The notes under the pieces: model-generated
Database searches by the model: none
What the model was told of the DNA's origin: nothing
The model's input: only the letters and a program-made list of their open reading frames with translations
Part shown: positions 41,657 to 52,803 of the stretch, in pieces
Position numbering within the stretch: the first letter of the stretch is position 1
Layout: every line of letters begins with the position of its first letter
NCBI GenBank assembly: GCA_949752735.1
Contig: OX457043.1
Coordinates: forward strand, 4,203,867 to 4,267,866
Reading direction: 5' to 3'
DNA length: 64,000 bases
Source of the DNA: Lumbricus terrestris
Taxonomy: Eukaryota > Annelida > Clitellata > Crassiclitellata > Lumbricidae
Translations under genes and position numbers: made by a program

Positions 41657-42790
41657 CTAAGACAGACGAGGATAAAGTACGGTGGCTTGACGTGTTCCTT
41701 CCTGTCCGTTACATCCATCGACTGCATTCAACACAACCCTTTCCGCCTGCGTCGATCTAAAACCGCTCGATTGGTTACCTCCGCAAACGGAAACCGGAAC
41801 AACGCTGCTTCCCTGCTGTACGCTCCAAGGCGCCGCATTCAGCACTACGCGTCCATCCTGAGTAGGGTTCCAGCGCTCGTAGTTCGACGTAGCTGCAGTT
41901 CCGCTTAAGGCGATCCGCGGCCATGGCAACGTAGGCTGGTACCCTGCTGACCAGTTATCGTTTGCTGCTGACGTTGTGAAACGGTTCGGATTATAATTAT
42001 TGTCGTTGATTTGGACTCGTGTAACGATCTGCTGGGTTTCCGCGTCTGGTTTATGGTAGAAGTAGGCAAGGCTGGACTTAACTTTCTCATCGTCAATCAT
42101 TTCCTTTGGACGAGAATCATCGACGTTTTGTCCGTTTGCCTTATTGGCTTCAGTCATCGATTTCTTCTTATTTTGACTTTTTGCAGCCCTTGTTTTCTAT
42201 GCAAGAAACAAGATCAGTTTGAGAGATAAAAACAAGCTGAAAATGTTAGAGTTAAAATTAAATAAAGTGACCGAAGGTGAACTAATTTATAGATCCATAT
42301 GAAATGTCATGTCTTTACGTCAGTTGCCGTTTAGATATTAGACCTACATGTAGGCCTAGGCTTTAAAAGCCTACAAGTTAGGCGCAGGGCTGTAATCGAG
42401 GGTAGGCGGTACGCACTTCACAAATATTTTGTGTGTGTAGCCTATACGGTGAATCTGGCCTCCAGACAGCCGGCCTACACAACTGTAGCGTTTAGGCCTA
42501 CTCATCTCTAATTTAGGCTACGAGTAGGCTAGCCAACAATTCTGCTTTAATGGGCCGGTTTTACCCGACAAACAACAACAAAGCCAATAAAAATTTTTAC
42601 GTAGCCTGCGCAATAATTCTGTATGGATGGTCTCTAACAATAATAATTTAATATAGGCCTAACGTATAGGCCCTACACGTTACCTTATTGGCCATCTGGT
42701 GTCGGCAAAGACATGCGCAGGTGACGGTCAGAGCCAGGACTAGGATGCCGACGACACAACCGAGCACGATGACGAGAATCAAGAGGTCAC
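41657..42790 (-). CDS. Single-pass membrane protein with ITIM-like tail (3' exons only)
   Basis: Two exons are supported: 42790-42684 (acceptor GATGCAG, donor GTAACG) and 42196-41657 (acceptor TTGCATAG, stop TAG). The first encodes one membrane span, LLILVIVLGCVVGILVLALT, followed by CACLCRHQ. The second encodes a cytoplasmic tail of about 180 residues, basic next to the membrane (KTRAAKSQNKKKS), then tyrosine-bearing segments (SLAYFYHK, NNYNPN, AGYQPT, SNYERW) and a C-terminal TVLYPRLS. VLYPRL fits the ITIM consensus (V/I/L/S-x-Y-x-x-L/V). Extracellular exons are not identifiable in the window. A cell-surface receptor is inferred; family unknown. Confidence 0.65.
42684..42790 (-). CDS. Transmembrane exon
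   Basis: 107-bp exon, phase 1 in and phase 0 out. Encodes a hydrophobic 21-23 residue span ending in cysteines (TCACLC) that could be palmitoylated. Confidence 0.7.
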
Positions 42791-43234
42791 CTGCATCAAC
42801 AGACACACACATACACACACACACACACGATATAATATACTCAACATGGTGAATTTAATTGCAACAATTAGACACGATGCGTTTCTTAAAGCCGTATTTA
42901 CGGGGGGGTTGGGTGTTTGAACAGTGAAGTTAGTGAACACCCCCCCGCCAAATAAAATAATGCAAAAATGAAATAATGCGTAAGCCTATTACACGACATA
43001 AGAACTAAGGGGGGAGGATAAGTAAATAGGCTATTAATTTTGAGTGATTTATTTTCTTATTTCTTATGTGAAATGTGACAAAAGATTAGATCAAGACTAC
43101 GATCTAGTCGATGATGATGATGAGCATGAGGACGTGGAAGCTGTTGAAGTTCTGACAAATTATTTCAGCTTGAGTAGCCTACACCCCTCCAAACAAAACT
43201 TCCAGCCAACAGTGAACTTTGCCGCGTGAATGGT
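42791..43234. other. Intron with short CA run
   Basis: Short CA repeat near 42805-42830 just upstream of the transmembrane exon. Nothing coding seen. Confidence 0.4.
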
Positions 43235-44633
43235 TGATGATGTTCCAGCTCCAGCTTCATCCACCCTCGGCACGAGGGTTGGTCGCATTTGGGACAATTC
43301 TTCTCCATCCTCTCCTGTCTTCGGTTACTCTCAACAACTTCTCTGTTGGTAAACCCGACCATTCACTCATGTCGTCCAACCACCCCCTCCTAGGTCTTCC
43401 TCTTGATCTTGCTCCCGGAACCGTTCCTTGCATAATCTCCTTCTCCAAGCAGTCTCCCTGTTTCCTCATTATGTGTCCAAAGTATGACATCTTCTTTCCT
43501 TTGATAGATTCAAGTAGACTCCTTTCTACACCAGCCGTCTCCAGTACCCAAGCATTTGGGTTTTTTCTCAGTCCATTATATACCAAGGATTTTTCTTATG
43601 CCTTTCATTTCAAATGCCTTTATTGAAGTTTATTCTATCTTCATCAATCTTTTTGATTGTCCAACTCTCACAACCATAGCCTACATCATCACTGGCCATA
43701 CAAGCGTCCTCATTAACTTAACTTAGTGGATTGTTTGATGCTATGTCTTTTCCACAATTTCATCAGGTCTGCACCTACTCCATATCTTCTCGCAATTCTT
43801 ACTCTTATCTCCTTGCTACATTCCGCGTCTTCTGTTGCGAGTGAGCCTAAGCACACGAATGTGTCCACTTGTTCTATTTTGATATACTGCACTTTGTCAC
43901 ATTGTTCGCCGGTCAGCGCCATACACTTTGTTTTCTCCCCATGTTGATCTCCAGACCTTTCTTTCGACCATCCCTGTCCAAACGAGACACCAGATCCGGT
44001 GTAGTGCGATATGCAGTCCGGGCAACATAAACGGTCCGGCCACGCCCACTTCGCTGCTAGGAAACAATCTCGCACGACTTACGTGCGAAATCTAATCCGT
44101 TGACAAATACGGTCCGGGTGGCTTGACCAACTTTGTTAAAATGATAATTATATTCTGTTTATTCAGCATAATAACTCGGTGCGCAAAACCCATTGTAATT
44201 CACTCATGTAAGTGTTATTGTGGGGTAGTAACATTACGAATATGCAAACGTATTTAGTAGAAAGCGTGATTCCAAGGGACGAAGCGGTGTTAAGTACCGT
44301 TGGGTATGCTATTTTTAGAATGGAAAATCCGCGTTGGAAAAATGAACTAATTGATGCATCCGATTTGAAATTGTATTGCTTATAAATTAAGTGCGTCCTA
44401 TGTTACGGGCATCTTATTTTAAAGTGTTTGCCTGTGTGTGACTGTTTGTTGGCTTTCGTCTGATTGTTTGTGTGTGGATTAAAGTTATGAGAACACTAAC
44501 GAACTAAATCATGTATTTTATCGTAAACACCTTTTTCTCACGATCTTGCAAACCTATATAAGAATTAACTGCCGTAGAACTACGCCACTGGTTGCACCAT
44601 TGGGATGTATTCTATATATAATTATTATATACG

Positions 44634-45082
44634 CTAGAGAGAGCATGACGTATCTGCCCTGCAGTCAGATATGAAGTCACAAATTTAGCCTACATCACTC
44701 GTATCGTATGGACCAATCATAGGCGATTTCTCATACGGACCAATCACACACAGTCTTACAGCATCGATTTGAAAAATAAATAAAACGACATGAACATTTT
44801 TAAAATAAGACGAACATATCGATTTTTATTTATTTTATATATTTATTTTATTTGATTAATTTTGCAGTTTCTTGCAATATTGACAAGTAAACATCGACAA
44901 GTTCGTCTTATTATAAAAATGCTGATATTATTTTATTCATTTTTCCAGATCGATGCTGTAAGACTGATTGGTCAGTATGAGAGTCGCCTATGATTGGTCG
45001 GCACTATTAGACAGATATGATGTGATTGGTCGGCACTATTAGACGGTGACGTCAATATGGAGACGTGATACTCTCTCTCTAG
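44634..45082. mobile_element. Foldback MITE rich in CCAAT boxes
   Basis: Ends CTAGAGAGAG and CTCTCTCTCTAG. The two halves are inverted copies: left 'ataggcgatttctcatacgg', right inverse 'ataggcgactctcatactg', both followed by GACCAATCA...AGTCTTACAGCATCGAT. There are five CCAAT/ATTGG words and one TGACGTCA (CRE) near 45048. Confidence 0.8.
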
Positions 45083-45953
45083 TGATATATTCATTATATA
45101 ATACATCTCTATGGGTTGCACTCTGCCAGTGGGGTCCAAATCGTTGCTCGTTTGGATCCTCTATCTTGATCCATTAAGAATACAATCCCATATAATAGGC
45201 CTAAGTCAACGTCTGACCCTCATGCAGTTATTTTTACGTTTGGCTTTCGATTAGCGCTTTATAAGTTCAAATATAGGCCTAACGATTAGGCTACTCCTAA
45301 TCAGAAGGTGCAGTTCTGCCACCCTTGCTATTTTTATTTCAGTTACACAATATTGTGTAGTTCATAGTCTTGTGAATGGAATAACTGGCCTTATTGCAAC
45401 TTGCAAGAGTTAGCCGCTCACATAAAACAGTGCCATTGCTGTTGTAATTCAATGTAAAAACTAATATGTGAAACAAATTATGCTTGACAAGAAATTAAAT
45501 TATTTATCATAATCGACATATATTATTGTCTATGCCTAACTTTTAAATCGGAATAGCAACGTGAGACTAAACATGTTCAGTGCTGCGACTATAGAAAATA
45601 ATTTTTAAACAGTTCTTCAGTTTCATAACGTGTATAAAACCCTACACTTCTGCAGGTCTTTAATAATGAGCTTTGTTCAAATGCATTAGCCTATGTTTCA
45701 ATTGAGAACAAGATCCATTATTAAGGAACTTTATAAAAGAAAACAGGGTGTCTAACGGATATAATTTTCAATTTGTTAACATATACTTTAAACACATCTG
45801 TCTGACTCCACCACTGGTTGCACTCTGCAGGTGTCAGTCCCATGTCTGGATAAAGAAGGAGGGCGTCGCTAGTGACCTTTGTTATAACAAAGTGACGTTG
45901 AACTTGAACTTCAAATATTACTACAGCCTACATCTGTCTCTTCAGGTTCTGTG

Positions 45954-47996
45954 AATCGTAATCGTAATCGTAATCGTAATCTCGAAACTTCTACAGCGCC
46001 CACAAAAGCCAAGTCGCGGGAACCAGCTTATTCACAGGCGCTCAATCAAAACAAAATCGATAGGCAGCGGGTCAAGTCCGGAGAGTCAGGCAGGCAGATA
46101 GATGGACGGCTAAGGTGGGTGATGTTTAGAGTTGAAGTGGCGGGGGATGTAAGGAGAAGAAGAATCAGGATAGGATTTTTGAAAGAGCAATGTTTTCAGT
46201 TTTGAGTGAAAGACCTGTGGGGAGATAGCGAGAGGTGGAGTTTTGGTGAGTTCGTATGATGGGTCGGAAGTTTGCCGAAGTGCTGGCGGAAGTTTGTTCC
46301 AGAGAGGTGGAACGGCAATGCCTATGGAGCGGTTTGCGAATTTCAGTGATGAAGTGATGGGAGGGCGAAGCAGTGTAATGGAGGATGAGGAGCGTGTTGA
46401 ACGAGGTGGCTGGATGGTGAACAACTGACGAAGGTAGAACGGCTGGGATGATTGAAGTGTATTGTAAGTGAGTGAGAGGACTTTGTATTCGATGCGTTCA
46501 GGTATTTTGAGCCAGTGAAGTGATTTCAGGACAGGAGTGATGTGGTGACGTTTGGGGGTTTTCGTCACTGCACGGGCGAGGGCATTCTGGATAGCTTGGA
46601 GGCGGTTAATTTGGGTTATATCAATGTTTAGGAAGAGAGAGTTGCAGTAATCAAGTTTCGCATGAACTATGGATGTGGCTATTGTGGATGCAGTTTTAAA
46701 GTCAAGCATAGGTCGGATTCTGCGGAGATCTCGTATGTGCATGAAACAAGTGCGGGAAAGTTGGGTTATGTGGTCGGAGAAGCTAAGATGCTGGTCAAAG
46801 ATTACACCTAGGTTTCGGACAGGAGAATTTGCGGAGAAAGTGTGGTTGGAAGAAGAGTCATTGTTGAAGGAAATAGAGGGATCAGGAATTTTCTTGAGTT
46901 GCTCTCTGAGGCCAATTAGTATAAATTCTGTCTTGGAGGGGTTAAGGCAGAGGAGATTTGAGGTCATCCAAGAGGTGATTTGGGTGACCACAGAGAGAAG
47001 ATTATTTATGGAGTCAGAGAAGCTGCTTGGAGAGAAAGAGATGAATAATTGGGTGTCGTCAGCATATAGATGATGGTCGACTGTGGATGCTTTTATGAGT
47101 GAACTGAGTGGAGTGGTGTAGAGGATGAACAAGAGGGGCCCGAGGACAGAACCTTGCGGAACACCACAGGTGAGGGGGCGTGATTGAGATGATGTTTCAA
47201 GTGTTTTGACTGAGAAAGTGCGTGATGAGAGATAAGACTGAATCCAAAGGAGAGCAGTGTCGGTAAAGCCAAAGCAGGAAGACAGTCTTTGGAGTAGTAT
47301 GTTATGGTCGATGGTGTCAAAGGCTGCAGAGACATCAAGGAGGCAAAGGCAGGAGACTTGTTGATGAGAGATGGCAGAGACAAGTTTATTGTAGAGTGAA
47401 GTGAGAAGTGTTTCGGTGGAGTGCTTTTTAGTAAAGCCGGACTGGTTTGGGTTAAGGAGTGAATTTGAAGTCAAGTAGTCATTGATGCGAGAGAGTACGA
47501 CACGTTCTGTTAGTTTAGAGATGAATGAGAGGTTGGAAACAGGTCGATAATTAGAAAGGATTTCCTTATCAAGTGATGGTTTTTTTAGAAGTGGAGTTAC
47601 CAAAGAATGTTTGAAGAGGAGGGGAAAGTTGCCAGTAGATAAGGAGAGGTTGATTATTTGTGTGATGATGGGGACAATGATAGATGCGCACTCTTTCAGT
47701 AGGGCGGTAGGTATAGGGTCGAGTTCGCACTGCTTGTTTGGGAGAGATTGTAATAAATTGGACACTTCAGACTCTGATGTTGGGCTAAAAGCAGATAGTG
47801 ATGATTGAGGTGGGGAAGACGGAAGGTCGTGAGTGGAGGAGGGTGTATCTGCAGGTGAATCGATGGTAGATTTTGAGAGGAGTGATTGCAGAGAGAGACG
47901 GATAGTAGTTACTTTGCCAGAGAAGAACGAACAAAATGAGTCAGCGATTGAAGAAGATGGTAGAGAGTTTGGAAGTGGGCTAGAGGAATTCTAACT
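45954..47996 (-). mobile_element. L2/CR1-like LINE, 5' truncated
   Basis: 3' end at 45954-45982 is made of GATTAC/ATTACG repeats. Next come the 3' UTR with GAGCGCCTGTGAATAAGCTGG and a long ORF2 frame (46110-47990). The 5' end is cut near 47996, before the RT palm, and the endonuclease is absent. Confidence 0.88.
46110..47990 (-). CDS. LINE ORF2 reverse transcriptase (N-terminally truncated)
   Basis: The uninterrupted frame covers the RT: VTPLLKKPSLDKEILSNYRP, LTERVVLSRINDYL, NQSGFTKKHSTETLL, LLDVSAAFDTIDHNIL, CGVPQGSVLGPLLFILY and the active site HHLYADDTQLFISF, then the thumb and the C-terminal SLHWLKIPERIEYKVLSL and VPPLWNKLPPALRQ. The frame continues upstream of ATG 47765 to about 47990, so the insertion is truncated inside ORF2. 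Lack of stops implies a young copy. It belongs to the same broad clade as 10920-11452. Confidence 0.9.
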   Translation of the reverse strand, partial: NSSSPLPNSLPSSSIADSFCSFFSGKVTTIRLSLQSLLSKSTIDSPADTPSSTHDLPSSPPQSSLSAFSPTSESEVSNLLQSLPNKQCELDPIPTALLKECASIIVPIITQIINLSLSTGNFPLLFKHSLVTPLLKKPSLDKEILSNYRPVSNLSFISKLTERVVLSRINDYLTSNSLLNPNQSGFTKKHSTETLLTSLYNKLVSAISHQQVSCLCLLDVSAAFDTIDHNILLQRLSSCFGFTDTALLWIQSYLSSRTFSVKTLETSSQSRPLTCGVPQGSVLGPLLFILYTTPLSSLIKASTVDHHLYADDTQLFISFSPSSFSDSINNLLSVVTQITSWMTSNLLCLNPSKTEFILIGLREQLKKIPDPSISFNNDSSSNHTFSANSPVRNLGVIFDQHLSFSDHITQLSRTCFMHIRDLRRIRPMLDFKTASTIATSIVHAKLDYCNSLFLNIDITQINRLQAIQNALARAVTKTPKRHHITPVLKSLHWLKIPERIEYKVLSLTYNTLQSSQPFYLRQLFTIQPPRSTRSSSSITLLRPPITSSLKFANRSIGIAVPPLWNKLPPALRQTSDPSYELTKTPPLAISPQVFHSKLKTLLFQKSYPDSSSPYIPRHFNSKHHPP

Positions 47997-48440
47997 AACC
48001 ACTCTGATCATCCATCCTCAAAACAACTTAATCTCTCGGCTCTTGTCACCCAACCCTTAACTCTGGTAGCTATTTAACACTATTTAATAATACTATAAGG
48101 TCTAAGCAACCCGCCTCTTGTTTTCCGCAAGAAAGCAACCCGGATCATATTTGTCAACGAAAACGAGGCAGTGGTGTCTAACGTTGCTCTCTGACGTCAT
48201 ATGTCACGTGGACCAATGACAGAAGGTTTCGGACCGTTTTTGTTGCCGGACTGTATATCGCCCTACACCGGCATTTATTTTTCTGTACTTGCTATTAACA
48301 ATTTAACACTAGCATATATATGTCATCTGCATAACGTAAGTTTCTTATCCTTCTTCCTACACTTTGAATACCTATAGGCCTAATGTGTATCCTTTCAGGG
48401 CTTCCCTCATGACCATTTCCGATAGTATGTTGAACAAGGA

Positions 48441-49165
48441 TCACCATCCTTGTTTAACATAATGATGATATTAACGAAAATAAATACATGATTAGGCCTA
48501 ACGGTCCTGCAACATTTGAATCCAACAATAAGAATAGGCTACCTTCGGCGTAAACTTCAAGCATATCTGTCCATTATATCACCATTCCCTGTAGGCCTAC
48601 GACATACTATAGCAGGTGTTAACGTTCATCAATTCCGTTCAACTTTTATTCCCTTATTCCAATATTTACACCACATTTCAAGTATCTTTCCAAAACAACT
48701 TACTGCTCTCTGGGTTTGCGTTCGCCATTTTCCCCACCGAAAACCTGTGCACAGCTGTCTCCTCCGAACTCGAAATCTAAACCTGCTGTAACTTCTTCGT
48801 TGCTAACCGCAGTCACTCTGCTGACTTCGAACCCATGTATAGACAACTGCAAACAAAACGCTCAGTCACCGAACGTAGATCGTGTCACCTGCTGATAGTG
48901 TGATCCACGTTTCCGAGAGAACGAGAGGAGTGGACGACTGGACGTGCAATGTCGTGCAGCATGACTGAATTCGACGAAAGTCACGCTTCAATGAATAGGC
49001 CTTCGACAGAGTGCAAGAGAAATCAAGTATTGAGCGCTAGAATTGAGACGCTTTATTGCCAATAATATATAGACCTATATATATATAATTATATACATTA
49101 TATAGCCTATTATATGCATAGCCTACATTGTAAATATTGAACATTATATAGGAATATAAGGGTTC
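48441..49165. other. Intergenic, nothing recognised
   Basis: Short open frames only; ends in an AT-dinucleotide-rich run (49065-49110). Confidence 0.4.
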
Positions 49166-51251
49166 TAGGACAATTATCCCCCGGACAATTACCCCCGGAC
49201 AATTACCCCATGCATGCATACATACACACATACATATGTACACATACATACCTGCATGTTAGACAATTGTTTGTTCATCAAATGCAGGGCCTACTACGCC
49301 ATGGGGGGATGGAAGCAGACTGCTTCCAATTTGGGCCAGGGGGGGAAAGGTTTCCCCCCTGTGAAAAAGTCCATCTGTCTGGATTTCCTCCTGGTAAATC
49401 CCCCGAACAATCCCGTAATAACACAGGGTAAATCTTCATTTAATTTGACTTCTGCTTAACACTCACATAAATTTGTCCTTGCGCTTCCATCACATTCGCA
49501 CCCATCAGGACTTGCCACATGGGGGGGAGTAAGTAGACTGATCCAACTTGTGCCAGAGGGAAATCCCCCCTAATGATAGATGGGTATAAGAGATTTCCTT
49601 CTCCCTCTGTTCCACTCCTTCCCGCACACCCATGAAAATTTCCCTTGAACGTTCATCCCGCCATCTCAAGGGTATATAACTATATTCATTTAGTAGGCTA
49701 GGCTATGACCTTTGCTTTACAGTCACATTTGCCCCTGCACGTATAGGCCTGTGGCGCTCGCTCTCACAACTCATAATTCGGCCTAATTACATTAGTTGTT
49801 AACATTTTGTTTAACAATATTGTATCTACTGACACTGCATTGGTTTTATAATATAGGTCGCAAATAAAATGAACGATATTTTAAGAATAAATTTTAGTGA
49901 TAGGAGGCAAAGAAGCAACATTAAATTACCGGTAGTAGCTTACTTTTGATTATAGTAAAGGTTTTTAGTCTGTTTAAGTGAACATTAATCAAACAATAAA
50001 AGCATGGTTGCCAATAATTGAAGTTCAAAATCAAGTAAAGCAAATGGCTTATAAATTCCTCCCTCAAACATTAAAGCACTATTGAAGTCTATACAAATGC
50101 AAATTTCTTACACTTTTGTAGCCTACATTTGAGGGAAATGTTCGAGGGAATTGTCCTATTGAAACACTCTGTTGGAATCCAGAGAGGAAATTACGGGGAG
50201 TGGTCCTGGGAAATGTCCATGGGATCTGTCTGGATCAGAAAATGGATGTTGCTGAGTATTGTACAACTGACAGTAGACCAGTGTGAGAATTGTGAAAAAA
50301 TAACTGGGGGGGTTGGACCATTATCCACTTGGAATTGGGGTGTAAAAAACATACTTTAACATGGGGCTCTAAGAAAGACTGGGGGGGTCGAAACCCCCAA
50401 CCCCCCCGGCAATTCTCACCCTGCAGTAGACTAGGCCTACTCAATTTGATATACCAAAAGAAATTGATATTTTACTGAATGCTCGACCTTTCAAAATTCA
50501 CATGACTACTACAGTGTTTAACGCACTGCTAACCCATAATGAGAAATTTTTGAATGTTACCATTATATTGTGCAAATTTAAAATAATTAAATCATGGGGA
50601 GGCGACATTTTATGATATCCTAAACCACGCTTCTGAGCATTAATTCACCTGCAATTTTGTGAAGATGACAGCTTTAAGAGGTACAATTACAGCGTGCAAA
50701 TCCAAAAAAGTGAAATTTTCGTGACTTTATCGCTCATAAACAGCTAGCAAACAAGAGCCTAAAACATGCGCTCTAGTCGATGACAACAGCTAAAAATGCG
50801 TTGGTTTCTGGGGCTCCGCCCCAGACCCCGCTAGGGGAGCTCACGGCGCACCCTCAGGCCCCCTAGTCGCTATGGGCTTCGTGCCTTCGGCACTTGCAGC
50901 TTCGCGCCTTCGACGCTTGCAATATAGGCAAAAAGTTTCTGTTAGGGGGGAATGCTTCCACCTCTCAGGGGGGGATAGTAGGCCCTGATCAAATGTATGC
51001 ATTTATGCGTGTATGTATGTATGTATGTATGCAAGCATGTATGTACGTATGCGTGTATATATATATGCGTGTATATGTATGTGTGCATGTGTATATATAA
51101 ATATGTGTCTGGGTGTAGGCCTAATTGTCCTCAGGGTAATTGTCCTAGGGAAGTAATTGTCCTAGGGGTAATTGTCTTAGGGTTGATTGTCCGGGGTGGT
51201 CATTGTCCGGGGTAATTGTCCGAGGGGCTATTGCCCGGGGATAATTGTCCT
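49166..51251. mobile_element. Element bounded by inverted arrays of GGACAATTAYCCCC
   Basis: Left array 49166-49210 has three GGACAATTAYCCCC units. Right array 51123-51251 has about eight inverse units (GGGTAATTGTCC and variants). The outermost bases are inverted copies (TAGGACAATTATCCCC / GGGGATAATTGTCC). No transposase inside; the interior has G-runs and TA-rich microsatellite (51001-51110). Confidence 0.65.
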
Positions 51252-51404
51252 GTTACCGAATATAAGCGATGTATGGGTCTACCTAATAATTAACGTATAT
51301 TATAATATGCATGTAGGCCCTATATATTTTAATTGTACTTATGCAAACGCGTGATCGTGTAGGCTTGCGTATGTATTATACATGTATAATTGCGTGTGCA
51401 TGTA

Positions 51405-51560
51405 TTGTCTCGTTTTTATTTTGATCATTTGTAAAGCGCCTCCAGTAGGGTGAACCGTTCAGAAGCGCTCCCAGTGCGTAAGACCACGCGGGAAGAAGCA
51501 GGCTTTGAGAAGTGAGGAGAAGAGGGCCTGCGAGACAGAAGTGTAGAGCGAACAGAAGGA
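51405..51560 (-). mobile_element. L2-like LINE 3' end
   Basis: Minus-strand LLKACFFPRG followed by the conserved tail GGGAGCGCTTCTGAACGG...GGAGGCGCTTTACAAAT, as at 11390-11452. Confidence 0.65.
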
Positions 51561-51652
51561 TAAAATAGATTCGAAAGAGAAATACAAATAATTCACGAAA
51601 ATGATTGAAACTTAACCATAGCAGTTCTAGTAGGCTAGGTCTATGCCATGGA

Positions 51653-52130
51653 CAGGGGCGGATCCAGGGGGGGGCCAATCCGGCCATGGCCCCCCCATTT
51701 AGAAATTTCTTTATTTTCTACCAGCCATTCTGTCCCCAAAAGTTGACTTGCCCCCCCGCGAGTAGCTCCGTATGTCCGTGCCGCGCCGTGGCGAAGAAGG
51801 TCATCGTTGTTTTGGGTGGAGGCCGGATGGAAAAGGTATGTTTTGGGGGAAATTCCAGGCTGATGACTTAAAAAAAAGGTCATCAGTTTTTTTGGCGGAT
51901 GGAAAAGGTATGTTTTGGGGGAAATTCCAGGCTGATGACTTAAAAAAAAAGGTCATCAGTTTTTTTGGCGGATGGAAAAGGTAGGCTATGTTTTGGGGGA
52001 AATTCCAGGCTGATGACTAAAAAAAGGTCATCAACTTTTTCGGCGGATGGAAGACGAAAATTTTCCCCGGTTTCCCGGACCAAGACCCAAAATTTTGGCC
52101 CCCCATCGAAAATTTCTGTATCCGCCCTTG
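51653..52130. mobile_element. hAT MITE, CAGGGGCGGATCC family, with internal tandem module
   Basis: Ends CAGGGGCGGATCCAG and CTGTATCCGCCCTTG, exact 8-bp duplication GCCATGGA (51645-51652, 52131-52138). It holds three tandem units of about 73 bp (from 51834, 51907 and 51981), each with GATGACT-A(n)-GGTCATC. Confidence 0.9.
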
Positions 52131-52204
52131 GCCATGGAGACCGAGAAGTGAAGTATATTGGAGGAACGAAGTGTAATCTGGGAGGAAGCTGAATAATGCC
52201 GATG

Positions 52205-52300
52205 TATAATATGCATTCATTCATTTCAGACATTAATTTTATATAGCGCCTCTTCAAGAGTATCGAACTACTCAGAAGCGCATTATAGTAACTGTGAGTC
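52205..52300 (-). mobile_element. L2-like LINE/SINE tail
   Basis: Inverse of GCGCTTCTGAGTAGTTCGAT...GAGGCGCTATATAAAAT ending in ATGAATGAATG. Confidence 0.65.
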
Positions 52301-52596
52301 GAAAGGTGGGCACAGCTAAAAAGCGTTACGAATTCGCTTTAATTAGACTGGGCATAATGAGAGCGTATCCATGGCAATTTCTCCAGCACTCGCTGCATGA
52401 TCCTCACAATCATCGATAACGCTCTACTAATTTACATTGGAGTTCGATAGGTGCCGCAAGTCGACTCGACTCTCAATCGAAAAACTTATTGCTGCCCTGA
52501 TGAGACTATTATTATTTTGAACTTAGTTGGCTATCGCACACTTAACAAAGATCAATAGTTTGTATAGAAGCTCTGCAACCAACTCATAATAATCTT

Positions 52597-52803
52597 ACTG
52601 GGAGTGTAGTGAGTATATTCGTTGCCTTGCAGCAGGGAGGGTTCCAGGTTCGAATCCACCTAAAGCCACCGTGTAAGGACCTTGGGCAAGTCCTGCACTT
52701 GCAATTGCTTGGGCGCTTCGGCGTGAAACTCCGATGCAGTGTCCGCGCTGTAGGCGGGAGCGCCTCTGAGCAGAGAGATTGAATGGAGAAATAAATAAAT
52801 AAA
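52597..52803 (+). mobile_element. tRNA-derived SINE with LINE-like tail
   Basis: The head resembles a tRNA: GGGAGTGTAGTGAGT (box A region) and a perfect box B, GGTTCGAATCC, at 52647-52657. The body contains ACCTTGGGCAAGTCCTGCAC. The 3' end, GGGAGCGCCTCTGAGCAGAG followed by AAAT repeats, matches the tail of the L2-like LINEs here. Not a functional tRNA gene. Confidence 0.8.

Larger units (their letters stand above)
43996..48271. mobile_element. DNA transposon with about 140-bp imperfect terminal inverted repeats
   Basis: Left end CCGGTGTAGTGCGATATGCA matches the inverted right end CCGGTGTAGGGCGATATACA. Similarity resumes inward at 'cgttgacaaataYgRtccgg' (44098 and 48165). No transposase ORF is seen; the interior holds a foldback element and a LINE. 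It sits in a LINE. No clear target duplication. Confidence 0.65.
43235..48440 (-). mobile_element. RTE-like LINE interrupted by a DNA transposon
   Basis: Minus-strand frames: 48272-48440 gives LFNILSEMVMREALKGYTLG and a RYADDIYML-like block (frameshifted); 43713-43995 gives KTKCMALTGEQCDKVQYIKI, VDTFVCLGSLATEDAECSKE; 43257-43586 gives KKMSYFGHIMRKQGDCLEKE and RSRGRPRRGWLDDMSEWS. The parts are collinear if 43996-48271 is removed. Multiple frameshifts; dead. Confidence 0.75.

Noticed and set aside
46243..47073. Plus-strand ORFs opposite the LINE RT
   Set aside because: They are antisense shadows of the minus-strand reverse transcriptase.
52647..52657. tRNA gene suggested by box B
   Set aside because: No complete cloverleaf; the unit is a SINE with a LINE-like tail.
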